Of a stretch of DNA of 64,000 nucleotides, positions 51,144-59,942 are shown one piece after another (positions within the stretch are counted from its first letter, which is position 1; each line of letters opens with the position of its first letter). The translations under genes were made by a program, and so were the position numbers. This stretch comes from Enterovibrio baiacu. GTDB lineage: Bacteria; Pseudomonadota; Gammaproteobacteria; Enterobacterales; Vibrionaceae. The stretch covers positions 62,001 through 126,000 of the forward strand of contig NZ_SCHN01000015.1 of the NCBI RefSeq assembly GCF_004120195.1, written 5' to 3'. Below the pieces are notes generated by a model. It had not been told where the DNA came from, made no database searches, and worked only from the letters and a program-made list of their open reading frames with translations.

Positions 51144-51332
51144 GCCTTTGAAGGTTAAAAACAGCGTGTGCCAAAACGAGGTATGTCAGCAAGGGCGGGG
51201 ATTCTCATCATGCAGTCACGGTCGTTTTACCTGTGCATATATTTTGGTAAAAGATCCCAGTTCTCATTTTTGACCTACAACCCTGACAGTGCGTTGTGAC
51301 TATATTTCCATATATCCTGTTAAGTAATCCAT

Positions 51333-51695
51333 ATGGTCACTATGTCAGCTCGCTCCTGCTGGTTTTCAGCTTCTTTCCTATTTCGATGCGCGCTGGTGGG
51401 TGTGTGTTACTGCTCAGTACTGTTTAATATTTCTAATGCGCAATTGACGGCGAATGCAGAGACGCAAGAAACCACATCTGACCATCCATCCAGTAAAGAA
51501 GAGCAAGAATCAGCGGTTATTCTCTCTTCCGCCAATGAAGAAAAGGTGCTGACGTATTTAGAAGGCATCGGGCTCATCACCCCTGAAATGAGTGACCAGG
51601 AAAAGCAACATATTCTCCAAGACTATCTAAGCCCATCTCACGAGTTTGATCTTAGAAAACACAAGCCTCCGACTGTGAATGTGACGTCTCAATGA
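51333..51695 (+). CDS. lone propeptide-like exported protein before prtV
   Basis: A 120-residue predicted exported protein. After a signal-like N-terminus (FLFRCALVGVCYCSVLFNIS) it has a stretch ANEEKVLTYLEGIGLITPEM and an EKQHILQDYL helix. This aligns by eye with the propeptide of the PrtV-like protein that follows (NEEKVIAYLKRTGVLADNAS and EEIQKALDAYL). The catalytic part is absent. It is either a remnant of a duplicated protease or a free propeptide acting as inhibitor or chaperone. No clear ribosome site is seen, so confidence that it is expressed is moderate. Confidence 0.6.
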   Translation: MVTMSARSCWFSASFLFRCALVGVCYCSVLFNISNAQLTANAETQETTSDHPSSKEEQESAVILSSANEEKVLTYLEGIGLITPEMSDQEKQHILQDYLSPSHEFDLRKHKPPTVNVTSQ

Positions 51696-51853
51696 AAAGC
51701 GCCTAAGGCACCGTGTCATCGTTTCAATACTTTTCATTGAGGTTGGATGTTTGCTGCTGAAACAGCGAAATGCCTATGTTGGCAAGGTGAACAGGCAGCA
51801 GTTGCTGTGATCTGTTCATGACAACTCGTTCGAAAAAGAGGACATTCTGGCAT

Positions 51854-54634
51854 ATGAACACCGTCAAACACCTCGCACTTGTTGTGGTAGTCAGTGCATC
51901 CATGTCATCGGTAAGTGCACATACGCCGTTTGACCTCTCTATCATCAATGAAGAAAAAGTGATCGCCTACTTAAAGCGAACGGGTGTGCTGGCGGACAAC
52001 GCATCACCAGAGGAGATTCAGAAAGCCCTCGACGCCTATTTGGGCGGTACTCAGCCTTTAGATGATGGCGTGTTTGCCAAGAAGAAATTAGAAAATCGTC
52101 AACACATTCTGAAAAGAAAAGCACAGCTAGAAGCGCCAGCTGAAACGACAAAGCGGTTTTCATTTCTACGTTCCGCTCCGACTACGCGTACCGACCGCGT
52201 GTTGGCCATTCTGATAGATTTTCCCGATCTGCCTGTCGATAACAATCAGCTCGCGCCGCAACATACCGACATGTTCTATGACAGCTATCCTGCTTCGCAT
52301 TATCAGGATCTCTTGTTTGGTGATGAATACACAGGGCCAAACGGTGAATCTTTGATCACAATGCGTCAGTACTACGAGCAAGAATCCGGTGGCAGCTACA
52401 GCGTTGCGGGGGCGGTGGGGGGCTGGTATCGCGCGCAGCATCCAGCGGCATATTACGGCGCACACACTGATTCCGGTGCAAAAGATGCCAACGCCAGAGC
52501 GTTGGTAAAAGAAGCGCTCGATGCGCTGGTTCAAGATGGCACGATTAACCTTGCTGACTATGATAACGAAGACCGGTATGACGTTGATAATGATGGTGAC
52601 TTTTTTGAACCTGACGGTGTTATCGACCACTTAATGATCTTTCATTCGTCTGTTGGCGAGGAGGCAGGGGGAGGTGCGATCGGACAAGATGCCATTTGGT
52701 CGCACCGTTGGAATCTCCCTGCCGTTTATGAGCTAGAAGGCACCGAAAGCGGTTTATCCCATTGGAACGGAAAATACGCCGCTTACGATTACACCATGCA
52801 GCCGATTGACGCCGCAGCGGGTGTTGCCGCGCATGAATATGCGCATGATTTGGGCTTGCCTGATGAATATGATACTCAATATTCGGGCGAGGGTGAGCCT
52901 GTGTCGTCTTGGTCGATAATGTCTTCTGGATCGTGGGCAGGGAAAATCCCAGGCTCGGAACCTGTTGCGTTCAGTGCGTGGGCGAAAGAGTTTCTATATG
53001 CCCAAATGGGTGGGAACTGGCTAGAGGCTGTCACCTATTCCTTGAATGATTTAGCGGGTCAAACGCAAACAGTACGACTTGCTGAAACCGTCGAAAACAA
53101 CGACGGCACGAACCATGTGCGCATCAACCTACCAAACAAAGAAGTCGTAGAAATTCTGCCTTATGCGGGAGAGTACCAGTATTACTCTGGCAAAGGAGAC
53201 GATTTGCACAGCAGCATGTCAGTAGAAGTGGCGCTGCCCACCGCAGAAGCCATCTCACTCTCCTTCGATGCGCATTATGACGTGGAACCTGATTACGACT
53301 TCGCCCGCGTACTCATCAATGGTGAGCCCATTTCAGGCAATATCACCACGTACGATGATCCGCTAGGTTCCGGCCTAGTACCTGCCGTTCACAGCTATTC
53401 CAAAGATCACCCAGATAACGTCAATGGCTGGGTGCCTGCGGTGTTTGATTTGTCAGCGTATTCGGGGCAAACCGTAACACTCACGTTTGAGTACATCACC
53501 GATGGGGGCTGGGTTGAACAGGGGTTTTACGCAGACAACATTTTGGTGGTTGCTGACGGAGACACCGTGCTGTCAGACGATGCTGAATCTGACAGCACCT
53601 TTGCCTTTAACGGCTACAGCAAGAATGACGGCGTTGGGTATTACGCGCATTACTACATGCTTCAATGGCGAAGCCATACGGGGGTTGATGAAGGGTTAAA
53701 GAACCTCCAACGCAGTGGCGACCGCTGGCAGTATGAGCCGGGTTTGGTGGTGTGGTATGCCGACGATTCATACTCTGATAACTGGGTAGGGCAACACCCT
53801 GGAAAAGGGTGGCTCGGCGTGGTTGATGCTGACCAGTTTGCTCTTACATGGACAGATCACGGCGAATCGGCATCGACCAAATATCAGATCCGTGATGCCG
53901 TCTTTAGCTTGCAAGACCAAGCACCTATTGACGTCAGTTTTGACGACACTGGCACCTTGATTGACGACGCATTGAATGCAAACCCAACGTTTGATGATCG
54001 CGGCGATTACTCCAATCCCAAACAGCCTGACGCTGGCCGAATTGTGCCCCAATACGGCCTCAGTATTACTGTGGTAGAGCAAGCGGAAGACAATCACTTT
54101 GGCGTTGTCGAAATTACGCTAGATGATGATGCGCCCACGGCGTCATTCAGCGCTGCCATCGAGGGCAATGAAGTGATTTTCATCGATCAATCGAACGACA
54201 AAGAAGGGGCCATTGCACAGTGGGCTTGGGATTTTGGCGATGGTTACCGCTCGAGTGAGCAGCATCCCGTTCATGTGTATTCGCAAGGCGGCATCTATTC
54301 CGTGTCATTGACGGTGACAGATGCGTTTGGGCAGACAGACACAGACACGCAACGTGTGACGCTAAACGTTGCCCCAGAAGCTGATTTTGATGTGATTCAA
54401 GTGGGGAAATGGGCGCTATTTATCTCAGCTTCGACAGATAGCGATGGCGATATCAACAAATACCACTGGAATTTCGGTGATGGGAGGAAGGCAACATCCT
54501 CAGTGGGCATGGTATGGCACACCTACAGAAAGCGGGGCAAGTACGACGTGACACACACGGTGACGGATGATTTAGGAGGAACGGACTCTGAAACCAAGAA
54601 AATTAGCGTGAAGAAATGGAAATGGTGGTGGTAG
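51854..54634 (+). CDS. prtV: PrtV-like M6 (immune inhibitor A) metalloprotease with PKD domains
   Basis: Secreted zinc protease (926 aa). Signal peptide (about 1-22), propeptide, then the M6 catalytic domain with HEYAHDLGLPDEYDTQYSG (HExxHxxGxxD) near residue 327 and a long beta-rich region. The end has two PKD domains, with WAWDFGDGYRSSEQHPVHVY (about 785-870) and YHWNFGDGRKATSSVG (about 870-925). It closely follows the V. cholerae PrtV layout, an extracellular protease. The MNTVKHL ATG is preferred because it gives a standard signal peptide; the frame starts 12 codons earlier. A full-length MITE begins 13 bases after its stop. Confidence 0.95.
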   Translation: MNTVKHLALVVVVSASMSSVSAHTPFDLSIINEEKVIAYLKRTGVLADNASPEEIQKALDAYLGGTQPLDDGVFAKKKLENRQHILKRKAQLEAPAETTKRFSFLRSAPTTRTDRVLAILIDFPDLPVDNNQLAPQHTDMFYDSYPASHYQDLLFGDEYTGPNGESLITMRQYYEQESGGSYSVAGAVGGWYRAQHPAAYYGAHTDSGAKDANARALVKEALDALVQDGTINLADYDNEDRYDVDNDGDFFEPDGVIDHLMIFHSSVGEEAGGGAIGQDAIWSHRWNLPAVYELEGTESGLSHWNGKYAAYDYTMQPIDAAAGVAAHEYAHDLGLPDEYDTQYSGEGEPVSSWSIMSSGSWAGKIPGSEPVAFSAWAKEFLYAQMGGNWLEAVTYSLNDLAGQTQTVRLAETVENNDGTNHVRINLPNKEVVEILPYAGEYQYYSGKGDDLHSSMSVEVALPTAEAISLSFDAHYDVEPDYDFARVLINGEPISGNITTYDDPLGSGLVPAVHSYSKDHPDNVNGWVPAVFDLSAYSGQTVTLTFEYITDGGWVEQGFYADNILVVADGDTVLSDDAESDSTFAFNGYSKNDGVGYYAHYYMLQWRSHTGVDEGLKNLQRSGDRWQYEPGLVVWYADDSYSDNWVGQHPGKGWLGVVDADQFALTWTDHGESASTKYQIRDAVFSLQDQAPIDVSFDDTGTLIDDALNANPTFDDRGDYSNPKQPDAGRIVPQYGLSITVVEQAEDNHFGVVEITLDDDAPTASFSAAIEGNEVIFIDQSNDKEGAIAQWAWDFGDGYRSSEQHPVHVYSQGGIYSVSLTVTDAFGQTDTDTQRVTLNVAPEADFDVIQVGKWALFISASTDSDGDINKYHWNFGDGRKATSSVGMVWHTYRKRGKYDVTHTVTDDLGGTDSETKKISVKKWKWWW

Positions 54635-54646
54635 TCGGGGGGGACT

Positions 54647-54912
54647 TATACCCAAACAACCTGAAGATGCAGGATTCAGCGAGGTTTCCTGACGTTATGA
54701 TCTAGGCGTCCCTTTGCCGATGTAGTGATCTCCATCAAAAAGGGATAACACCGAGCATGGCGTCAGTAAACTCGCCCGAAGGGAGGCCCTCAGTGCGTCC
54801 ACTTCATCGTTAAATTCCTGTGAAATAGAATGACTATTCCTACAAGAATTTGCCTTGAACTGAACGCACTGATGGCCTCTGACATCGAGCATCTTCAGGT
54901 TGTTTGGGTATA
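54647..54912. mobile_element. full-length MITE with 24-base terminal inverted repeats (copy D)
   Basis: A 266-base element with perfect 24-base ends, left TATACCCAAACAACCTGAAG then ATGC and its exact complement on the right. It has no transposase ORF. The flanks have a 3-base direct repeat ACT on each side. The same ends occur at 5055 and 19673 (short forms), and the internal part matches the truncated copy at 33466. It lies directly after prtV. Confidence 0.85.
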
Positions 54913-54947
54913 ACTACCAAACATCTATATGTCATTTTTCTAATATA

Positions 54948-54977
54948 AAAAAGCCAGCATGTTTATGCTGGCTTTTT
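54948..54977. terminator. bidirectional terminator after the MITE
   Basis: AAAAAGCCAGCAT/ATGCTGGCTTTTT stem with a GTTT loop. It serves prtV and the convergent yceI gene. Confidence 0.9.
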
Positions 54978-55033
54978 AGTTTCTGATTTTGGAATAAATA
55001 TCACGTCGAGATTATTACAATAATTATCTGTGA

Positions 55034-55600
55034 TTATTTATCAAAAACTAATACAAAGCTCACTGGTACAGTGTCTGATAATGTAATACCGCCTACGGTT
55101 TCCGCCAGTTTATTTAAGTTTTCAACTGGAATGCCGAATTCTGATGCTTTAACAATCAAAGGTTTTACAGTGTAGGCAATGATTTGATCATCATTCTTCA
55201 ATACGGTTACGGGTACCGTCAGTTCTTTGCTGTTGCCATACAAAGAAACGTTCACAGGGATAGATTTATTCGCCCCTTCAACGTCTTCGAGTGACACCTT
55301 GCCAGAAATAGTGACATCGGGGTTGTTAGCAGATTGGAAGAAAATCTCGTTGAGACGCGTGTTGCGAATAGAGATTCCCGTATTAATGCTTGATAGTGCT
55401 GCCTTCACGGAAAAACTGCCATCTTCATTCAACATGCCACTTACATTGGTAAGTTCCGCAGGTTCAACGACATATTGCTTTTTGATCGTTGCAAAGTTGA
55501 TGGTGGAATTTTCACTGTCTACTTTGTATTGATCTGCAGCGCTGGCTTGAAAAGATAAAGTAAGAAGCGCTACAGAGATAAGGGAAGAGAATGCTTTCAT
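55034..55600 (-). CDS. YceI family periplasmic protein
   Basis: Exported YceI-fold protein (188 aa). Signal peptide MKAFSSLISVALLTLSFQASA. The lipocalin-like barrel is shown by ADQYKVDSENSTINFATIKK at the start, SINTGISIRNTRLNEIFFQS in the middle and FVLVFDK at the end. YceI proteins bind isoprenoid or amphipathic ligands such as polyprenyl quinones. The gene is visibly more AT-rich than its neighbours. Monocistronic, convergent with prtV. Confidence 0.92.
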   Translation of the reverse strand: MKAFSSLISVALLTLSFQASAADQYKVDSENSTINFATIKKQYVVEPAELTNVSGMLNEDGSFSVKAALSSINTGISIRNTRLNEIFFQSANNPDVTISGKVSLEDVEGANKSIPVNVSLYGNSKELTVPVTVLKNDDQIIAYTVKPLIVKASEFGIPVENLNKLAETVGGITLSDTVPVSFVLVFDK

Positions 55601-55981
55601 TTTATATACCTATAATCGACATTGTTTAAATATGATTCTTTATATTCCACTCGCTGTATAGTGATATTAATCGATGATTCAATTTGGAATTTTCGATTGA
55701 ATCGTTTGTTTAAAATTTGTTTTAAAAATGGCACAGGTGAAATAAGTTGCTTATGGTGGTGTATTTACTTATGTAACCATAGACCTCAATATATGTATTC
55801 AGTGCCGAATTTTCGTATGTTTCATTTTAGGCTGTTTTGAGCGCATGGCGTTTTTGCATTGAAAATGAGTACCACCCGTTGAAAGCAACGCACAGAAGGC
55901 TTCAAAACACCCTTTTGGGTAGTTCTCATTGCCTATAAAGCTCTGCTATGATCCCCTCACATTTACTGAGGTGTTAACTGC
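55601..55981. other. AT-rich intergenic region between yceI and ridA
   Basis: About 380 bases, strongly AT-rich. No gene with a ribosome site is seen. It should hold divergent promoters for yceI and ridA. An imperfect inverted repeat of ATTCAAT and ATTGAAT lies near 55676-55702. Confidence 0.5.
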
Positions 55982-56344
55982 ATGAAAATCCATCGAATTA
56001 ATCCAACGGCACGTTGGTCTGACGTTACCGTGTTTAACGGCATTGCACATTTTGTCGAAGTGCCTGAAAGTGACCTTGATGCAGACATTAAAGGCCAAAC
56101 TGCGCAAATCTTCGAACAAGCAGAAGAAATGTTGGCAAGTGTAGGTAGCGACAAATCACGCATTCTTTCGGTCACCATTTACGTCACAGACTTTGCCAAC
56201 TTAGACGCGCTGAATGGCGTATGGGATGCATGGTTTGACGAAGGTACAGCACCAAGCCGCGCGTGTGTGAAAGTCGAACTTGCCAATCCAAAATACTTGG
56301 TAGAAATGGCCTTTGTTGCCGCTGCGGGTGATGACTACCAATAA
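55982..56344 (+). CDS. RidA family protein
   Basis: RidA-fold protein (120 aa). Pattern: SDVTVFNGIAHFVEVPESDL near the N-terminus, VTIYVTDFANLDALNGVWDA in the middle, and APSRACVKVELANPKYLVEM with the Arg that binds imine substrates. RidA proteins hydrolyse reactive 2-aminoacrylate-type imines. The sequence is nearer to the YoaB-like subgroup than to canonical RidA. GAGGTGTTAACTGC precedes the ATG. Monocistronic. Confidence 0.9.
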   Translation: MKIHRINPTARWSDVTVFNGIAHFVEVPESDLDADIKGQTAQIFEQAEEMLASVGSDKSRILSVTIYVTDFANLDALNGVWDAWFDEGTAPSRACVKVELANPKYLVEMAFVAAAGDDYQ

Positions 56345-56353
56345 GTTCTTGTG

Positions 56354-56385
56354 AAAAACGCCTTGTATCAGCAAGGCGTTTTTTT
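56354..56385 (+). terminator. rho-independent terminator after ridA
   Basis: AACGCCTTG/CAAGGCGTT stem with a TATCAG loop and T-run. Confidence 0.9.
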
Positions 56386-56425
56386 ATCCTGTTTTAACGT
56401 TACACAACACATCAATGGGTCACGG

Positions 56426-56890
56426 ATGACGACGCACAGTGTTTTGGTTCAATGGGAGCATAGCGGCCAAGTTGATGCCGCAAGCAAAAAGGTATCGTTT
56501 GTACACCAATGGACGTTCGACGGGGGGATCACGGTAGATGCTTCGCCTTCTCCATTAGTGATGCCTTTGGTGGCAAAAGAAGACGCGATTGATCCTGAAG
56601 AAGCCTTTATTGCCGCGATTGCAAGTTGTCATATGATGACGTTTCTCACTGTGGCTGAGAAACAGCGATTTGTCGTTGAAAGCTACCGAGATAATGCCAC
56701 TGGTACCCTCGGGGAAAATGCAGAAGGACGCACTGCGATTACGGACGTTGTTTTAAGGCCAACAATACGTTTTTCCGGTGATAACACGCCATCGTCGGCA
56801 ATGATCGACAAAATGCATAAACTTGCCCATAAACACTGCTTTATCGCAAACTCCGTGAGCACCAATATAGTGATTGAGGCACAAAGCTAA
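56426..56890 (+). CDS. OsmC family protein
   Basis: OsmC/Ohr-type peroxidase-family protein (154 aa). Pattern: EEAFIAAIASCHMMTFLTVA carries the first catalytic Cys, and LAHKHCFIANSVSTNIVIEA the second, as in organic hydroperoxide reductases. The start at 56426 is chosen because the longer frame would run through the ridA terminator. Possible role in thiol-dependent peroxide removal. Its ribosome site is weak. Confidence 0.88.
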   Translation: MTTHSVLVQWEHSGQVDAASKKVSFVHQWTFDGGITVDASPSPLVMPLVAKEDAIDPEEAFIAAIASCHMMTFLTVAEKQRFVVESYRDNATGTLGENAEGRTAITDVVLRPTIRFSGDNTPSSAMIDKMHKLAHKHCFIANSVSTNIVIEAQS

Positions 56891-56994
56891 CCTCTTGCTT
56901 ATCAGTGATTTTGGCAGGATAACGTTGGACATGGTTGCAAACCGCAATTAGGATAATCCTTATTCGCTAACATTCAGTTGCATATAGGGAAATC

Positions 56995-57432
56995 ATGCTC
57001 TGGTACAAAGTTGCATATCAACTCACGCTCCACGATATCAGCCTTATCGTCGGCCCTAATCGAACCGAGAAAACGAAATTTTTGTACGAGCAATACCAAG
57101 GGCAACCTTTTGTATTGGATGTATCCAAAGCAAAAATTGCCTACTGTGGTGGAGATACAAGGATCACCGATGAAGAGTGGACGGAGATGTCTGAAAGGGA
57201 CTGTCCATTTATCGGCGTAGACGATGCTCATCTGCTAACGCCGCCTGATCTCCTCAAGCTGGTCGATATGGCGATGGAAACCAAGAAACGCCTCTACATG
57301 ACATGCAACGAAACGTTTGTCGCTCAGCTCCCTGAGTTGCTCTCCCACGTTAAAATGCGTCGTCGCTCACTCGTGAAGTTGGAGCGCCTTACTGACACCG
57401 ACGTGTGTGCTTGGACACTGGCAGACGTGTAA
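56995..57432 (+). CDS. degenerate P-loop-like protein (145 aa)
   Basis: Small soluble protein of unknown family. LIVGPNRTEKTKFLYEQYQG resembles a Walker A strand and loop in which the second Gly of GxxxxGKT is Glu. PFIGVDDAHLLTPPDLLKLV resembles a Walker B (hhhhDD) strand. Together they suggest a trimmed AAA-type fold that may no longer bind ATP. AGGGAAATC precedes the ATG. It is convergent with ylqF, with a terminator between. Confidence 0.75.
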   Translation: MLWYKVAYQLTLHDISLIVGPNRTEKTKFLYEQYQGQPFVLDVSKAKIAYCGGDTRITDEEWTEMSERDCPFIGVDDAHLLTPPDLLKLVDMAMETKKRLYMTCNETFVAQLPELLSHVKMRRRSLVKLERLTDTDVCAWTLADV

Positions 57433-57495
57433 TACACGTTGAGGTGTCGCAGTCACTCATCTCACTGAAAGCCATCACACAGCAGCTTACAGAGC

Positions 57496-57520
57496 AAAAA
57501 GCCCAGCAAGTGCTGGGCTT
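57496..57520. terminator. terminator between convergent genes
   Basis: AAAAAGCCCAGCA/TGCTGGGCTT hairpin with a 2-base AG loop. The A-run gives Ts for the minus strand (ylqF). Confidence 0.75.
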
Positions 57521-57542
57521 ATTCGTATAGAGAATTCGCGAA

Positions 57543-58487
57543 TTAGCGCTTATTACGAAGGTAACGCTTACGACGCTCTTCTTTCGTTTTCGCTTTTTCT
57601 TCGGCTTTGCGAACCGCAGCTTCTTCAACGGCCACAAGCTCACTATCAATCATGTCTGGGTGCTCAAGGGTGATTAAGCCCAATGCGCCGTTGCGAAGGT
57701 CGTTGATTAAGATCTCAGACGCTTTGTGCAAATCAATACGGCCGCCAGCACGCAAACAACCGCGTTTCTCGCCGATCGCTTCCATCAATTCGACATCGCT
57801 CTCTGGTAATTCTTCAATGTTGTAGCGACTTTTCAGCAAGTCAGGGTAGGCCTTTGCCAAGTACTCAACGGTATAGAAAGCAACTTCATCGTATTCCATT
57901 GCTGTGTCTTTAATCGCCCCTGTTGCTGCCAAGCGGAAACCACTGTGTGGGTTTTCTACTTTCGGCCACAAAATCCCTGGGGTATCAGACAACACAACAC
58001 CGTTTTGTAGGTTGATGCGTTGCTGCTGGCGCGTAACCGCGGGTTGGTTACCGGTTTTTGCAACAACACGACCCGCCAAGGTATTGATGATGGTGGATTT
58101 ACCCACATTCGGGATACCCATGATCATGGTGCGAATATGTTTGCCCATTTCTTCGCGGTGCGGCGCAAGCTTACGGCAAAGATCCATGATTTTATTCACT
58201 TCACTCACTTGTTCCGTGGTGATTGCCATGGCTTTTACACCTTGCTCTTTTTCAAGGTGCTCAAGCCAAAGTGCGGTCATTTCCGGATCAGCGAGGTCGC
58301 GCTTGTTCAACACTTTAATGACGGGCTTGTCTTTACGAATATGACGGATAAGCGGGTTTTCACTGCTGAAAGGAATGCGCGCATCAAGCACTTCGATGAT
58401 GACGTCGATTTTTGGTACAACTTCTTCAATTTCTTTACGTGCTTTATGCATGTGGCCCGGGAACCACTGAATCGTGTTGTTAATCAT
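57543..58487 (-). CDS. ylqF: ribosome biogenesis GTPase YlqF/RbgA type
   Basis: Circularly permuted GTPase (314 aa) that assists late 50S subunit assembly. Motifs in permuted order: FPGHMHKARKEIEE at the N-terminus, KVLNKRDL (G4), GIPNVGKSTIINTLAG (G1), and VVLSDTPGILWPKVE (G3). The C-terminal tail is very basic (EERRKRYLRNKR), as in proteins binding rRNA. The ATG has AAGG 10 bases upstream. Full length; monocistronic. Confidence 0.95.
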   Translation of the reverse strand: MINNTIQWFPGHMHKARKEIEEVVPKIDVIIEVLDARIPFSSENPLIRHIRKDKPVIKVLNKRDLADPEMTALWLEHLEKEQGVKAMAITTEQVSEVNKIMDLCRKLAPHREEMGKHIRTMIMGIPNVGKSTIINTLAGRVVAKTGNQPAVTRQQQRINLQNGVVLSDTPGILWPKVENPHSGFRLAATGAIKDTAMEYDEVAFYTVEYLAKAYPDLLKSRYNIEELPESDVELMEAIGEKRGCLRAGGRIDLHKASEILINDLRNGALGLITLEHPDMIDSELVAVEEAAVRKAEEKAKTKEERRKRYLRNKR

Positions 58488-58809
58488 GTGAATGATTGCC
58501 TTTTGAATACTTGTCTATCGCCGTCGAGAGGGGGGGAGCCACCGTGTCGAACGCGAAAATGATGGCGGCGATTCTAGCATTTAATTGTAGGCAACGGAAA
58601 ACGTTAGCGTTGGTGGGGGGCTTTGTTGGACAGAGAGTGGGCGATCTAGGGGGGAAAATAGCAGGAGCCCTAGCTTGGCCGCTACGACTAGACAAAGAGA
58701 AAGGAACATTCTCGTTCGTCGGCTTTCAAACTGAGCAGAATGCGTTAGGTGCTAATACGCATTGATCAATGTTTATTCAGAGCGTGCGGCGTGATGGGAG
58801 TGAGGAGAA
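58488..58809. other. intergenic region between ylqF and EAL gene
   Basis: About 320 bases. Open frames in both directions lack ribosome sites and recognisable products. It should contain the ylqF promoter. No hairpin terminator is clear after the EAL gene. Confidence 0.5.
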
Positions 58810-59640
58810 TCATGCACTGCTTGGACAACTCACGCCAACGGTGCTTGCTGGGAAGTATTCACTGATTGATTTTGGCATGCCTAGGTAAAACCCTTGAAAG
58901 TAATCAATCTCTAGTGCCATTACAGCATCGTATTCTTGCTTATTTTCAACGCCTTCTACCAAGACTTGTGCGTTCACTTCTTTTGCTAGGGCAATTGCGC
59001 TGTGCATTGGGTCCTGATCGCCTTCAACGTAGCTTTGCAGTAGGGAGCGGTCGAGTTTCATGATGCTTGGGTTCATTTGGCGAACACGCTCTTCTTGCGA
59101 CCCTGCAACACCATAATCATCAATGGCAATTTTAAAGCCGTTTTCGACGGATTGATGCGTAGCAAAAGAAAGGCGTTTGCTGTCATCGTGGAGGTGTTCA
59201 ACCACCTCAAGAACAACGTGAGCACGAGGAATGCCAAGTTCGGCAAGGCGTCCGACCATCAACTGTTGGCTGGCGAATTTTTCGATGGAGGCGACGGCTG
59301 ATGAAGGGAGCATATTGAGGAAAATCCAATGCTGTCCTGCGTGTTTGGCGAAGTTTCTTAAGTGGATAACGCGGGCGAGTTTATCGATGCTAATTTGGTC
59401 GGCAAATTCTTCATCGGTGGGTAAGAGGTAGCGAAAGAGCTCTGCGGGGCAAATGTTTTGGCCTTGTTCGTCTTGAACACGCACGAGCGCTTCAAAACCG
59501 AGGATAGAATTGTCTCTTCGAAAAATGGGTTGGTAAACGCTGCGAAGATGAAATCCATTAAAAGTAGCAGTGAGTTCGCCGTTGTCTCCGGCTCTCAGGC
59601 ACTTTTCAAAATCACTTCTTGTCCTTAGGTGCTTTACCAC
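58810..59640 (-). CDS. stand-alone EAL domain phosphodiesterase
   Basis: Single EAL domain (276 aa) without sensor or GGDEF domain. Catalytic elements are present: GFEALVRV, LNMLPSS, LEVVEH, AIDDYGVAGSQEERVR, IMKLDRS, VEGVEN and QGFYLG. It should hydrolyse c-di-GMP, although loop 6 (DDYGVAGSQ instead of DDFGTGYSS) is atypical and activity needs testing. Start is GTG with AGGA six bases upstream. Together with the PilZ and EIIC-EAL proteins, it is the third c-di-GMP gene of the window. Confidence 0.9.
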   Translation of the reverse strand: MVKHLRTRSDFEKCLRAGDNGELTATFNGFHLRSVYQPIFRRDNSILGFEALVRVQDEQGQNICPAELFRYLLPTDEEFADQISIDKLARVIHLRNFAKHAGQHWIFLNMLPSSAVASIEKFASQQLMVGRLAELGIPRAHVVLEVVEHLHDDSKRLSFATHQSVENGFKIAIDDYGVAGSQEERVRQMNPSIMKLDRSLLQSYVEGDQDPMHSAIALAKEVNAQVLVEGVENKQEYDAVMALEIDYFQGFYLGMPKSISEYFPASTVGVSCPSSA

Positions 59641-59942
59641 TGATTTCCTACCTCTAAAATCACTGGGAAGAATCTTACGTTAAAGAATCGCTTTCCAAAA
59701 ACAAACATTTATTAAGATATCGAATTATTGTGATCTCCTGCCACGATTGTCTCAAGAATGGACAACTTATCTGGAAAACGTGAAAACTAAATTGACATGA
59801 AAAATTCGCTGGACTCCTGATGTTTACTGATTCGTAAATAAAAAATTACACTGTTTCATACCGTATCCTCGCCGTTTTGCTGACGAATGAAACGTGGCTG
59901 TCTATCGTAGATTTAGGCACGGAAATTCTTGGGAGGCGTGAA
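59641..59942. promoter_or_regulatory. divergent EAL/phhA promoter region
   Basis: About 300 bases between divergent genes. It contains a TyrR-type site at 59833-59850 and a TTTAC-N6-GTAAA palindrome overlapping it. Confidence 0.5.
59833..59850. promoter_or_regulatory. candidate TyrR/PhhR box before phhA
   Basis: CGTAAA-N6-ATTACA matches the TyrR box TGTAAA-N6-TTTACA at 10 of 12 positions and keeps the essential G-N14-C pair. Control of phhAB by a TyrR/PhhR-type regulator is known in Pseudomonas; here it is inferred. Confidence 0.5.

Noticed and set aside
50309-51192. Several antisense and alternate-frame ORFs in and after the aminotransferase gene
   Set aside because: Shadows of a clear PLP enzyme; the 51067 ORF crosses a terminator.
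54695-54892. Minus-strand ORF inside the MITE
   Set aside because: It is the reading of the element itself; the same frame is broken in copy C, so no conserved protein.
58496-58765. 89-codon plus-strand frame between ylqF and EAL genes
   Set aside because: Starts at TTG without ribosome site and covers the ylqF promoter; no recognisable domain.
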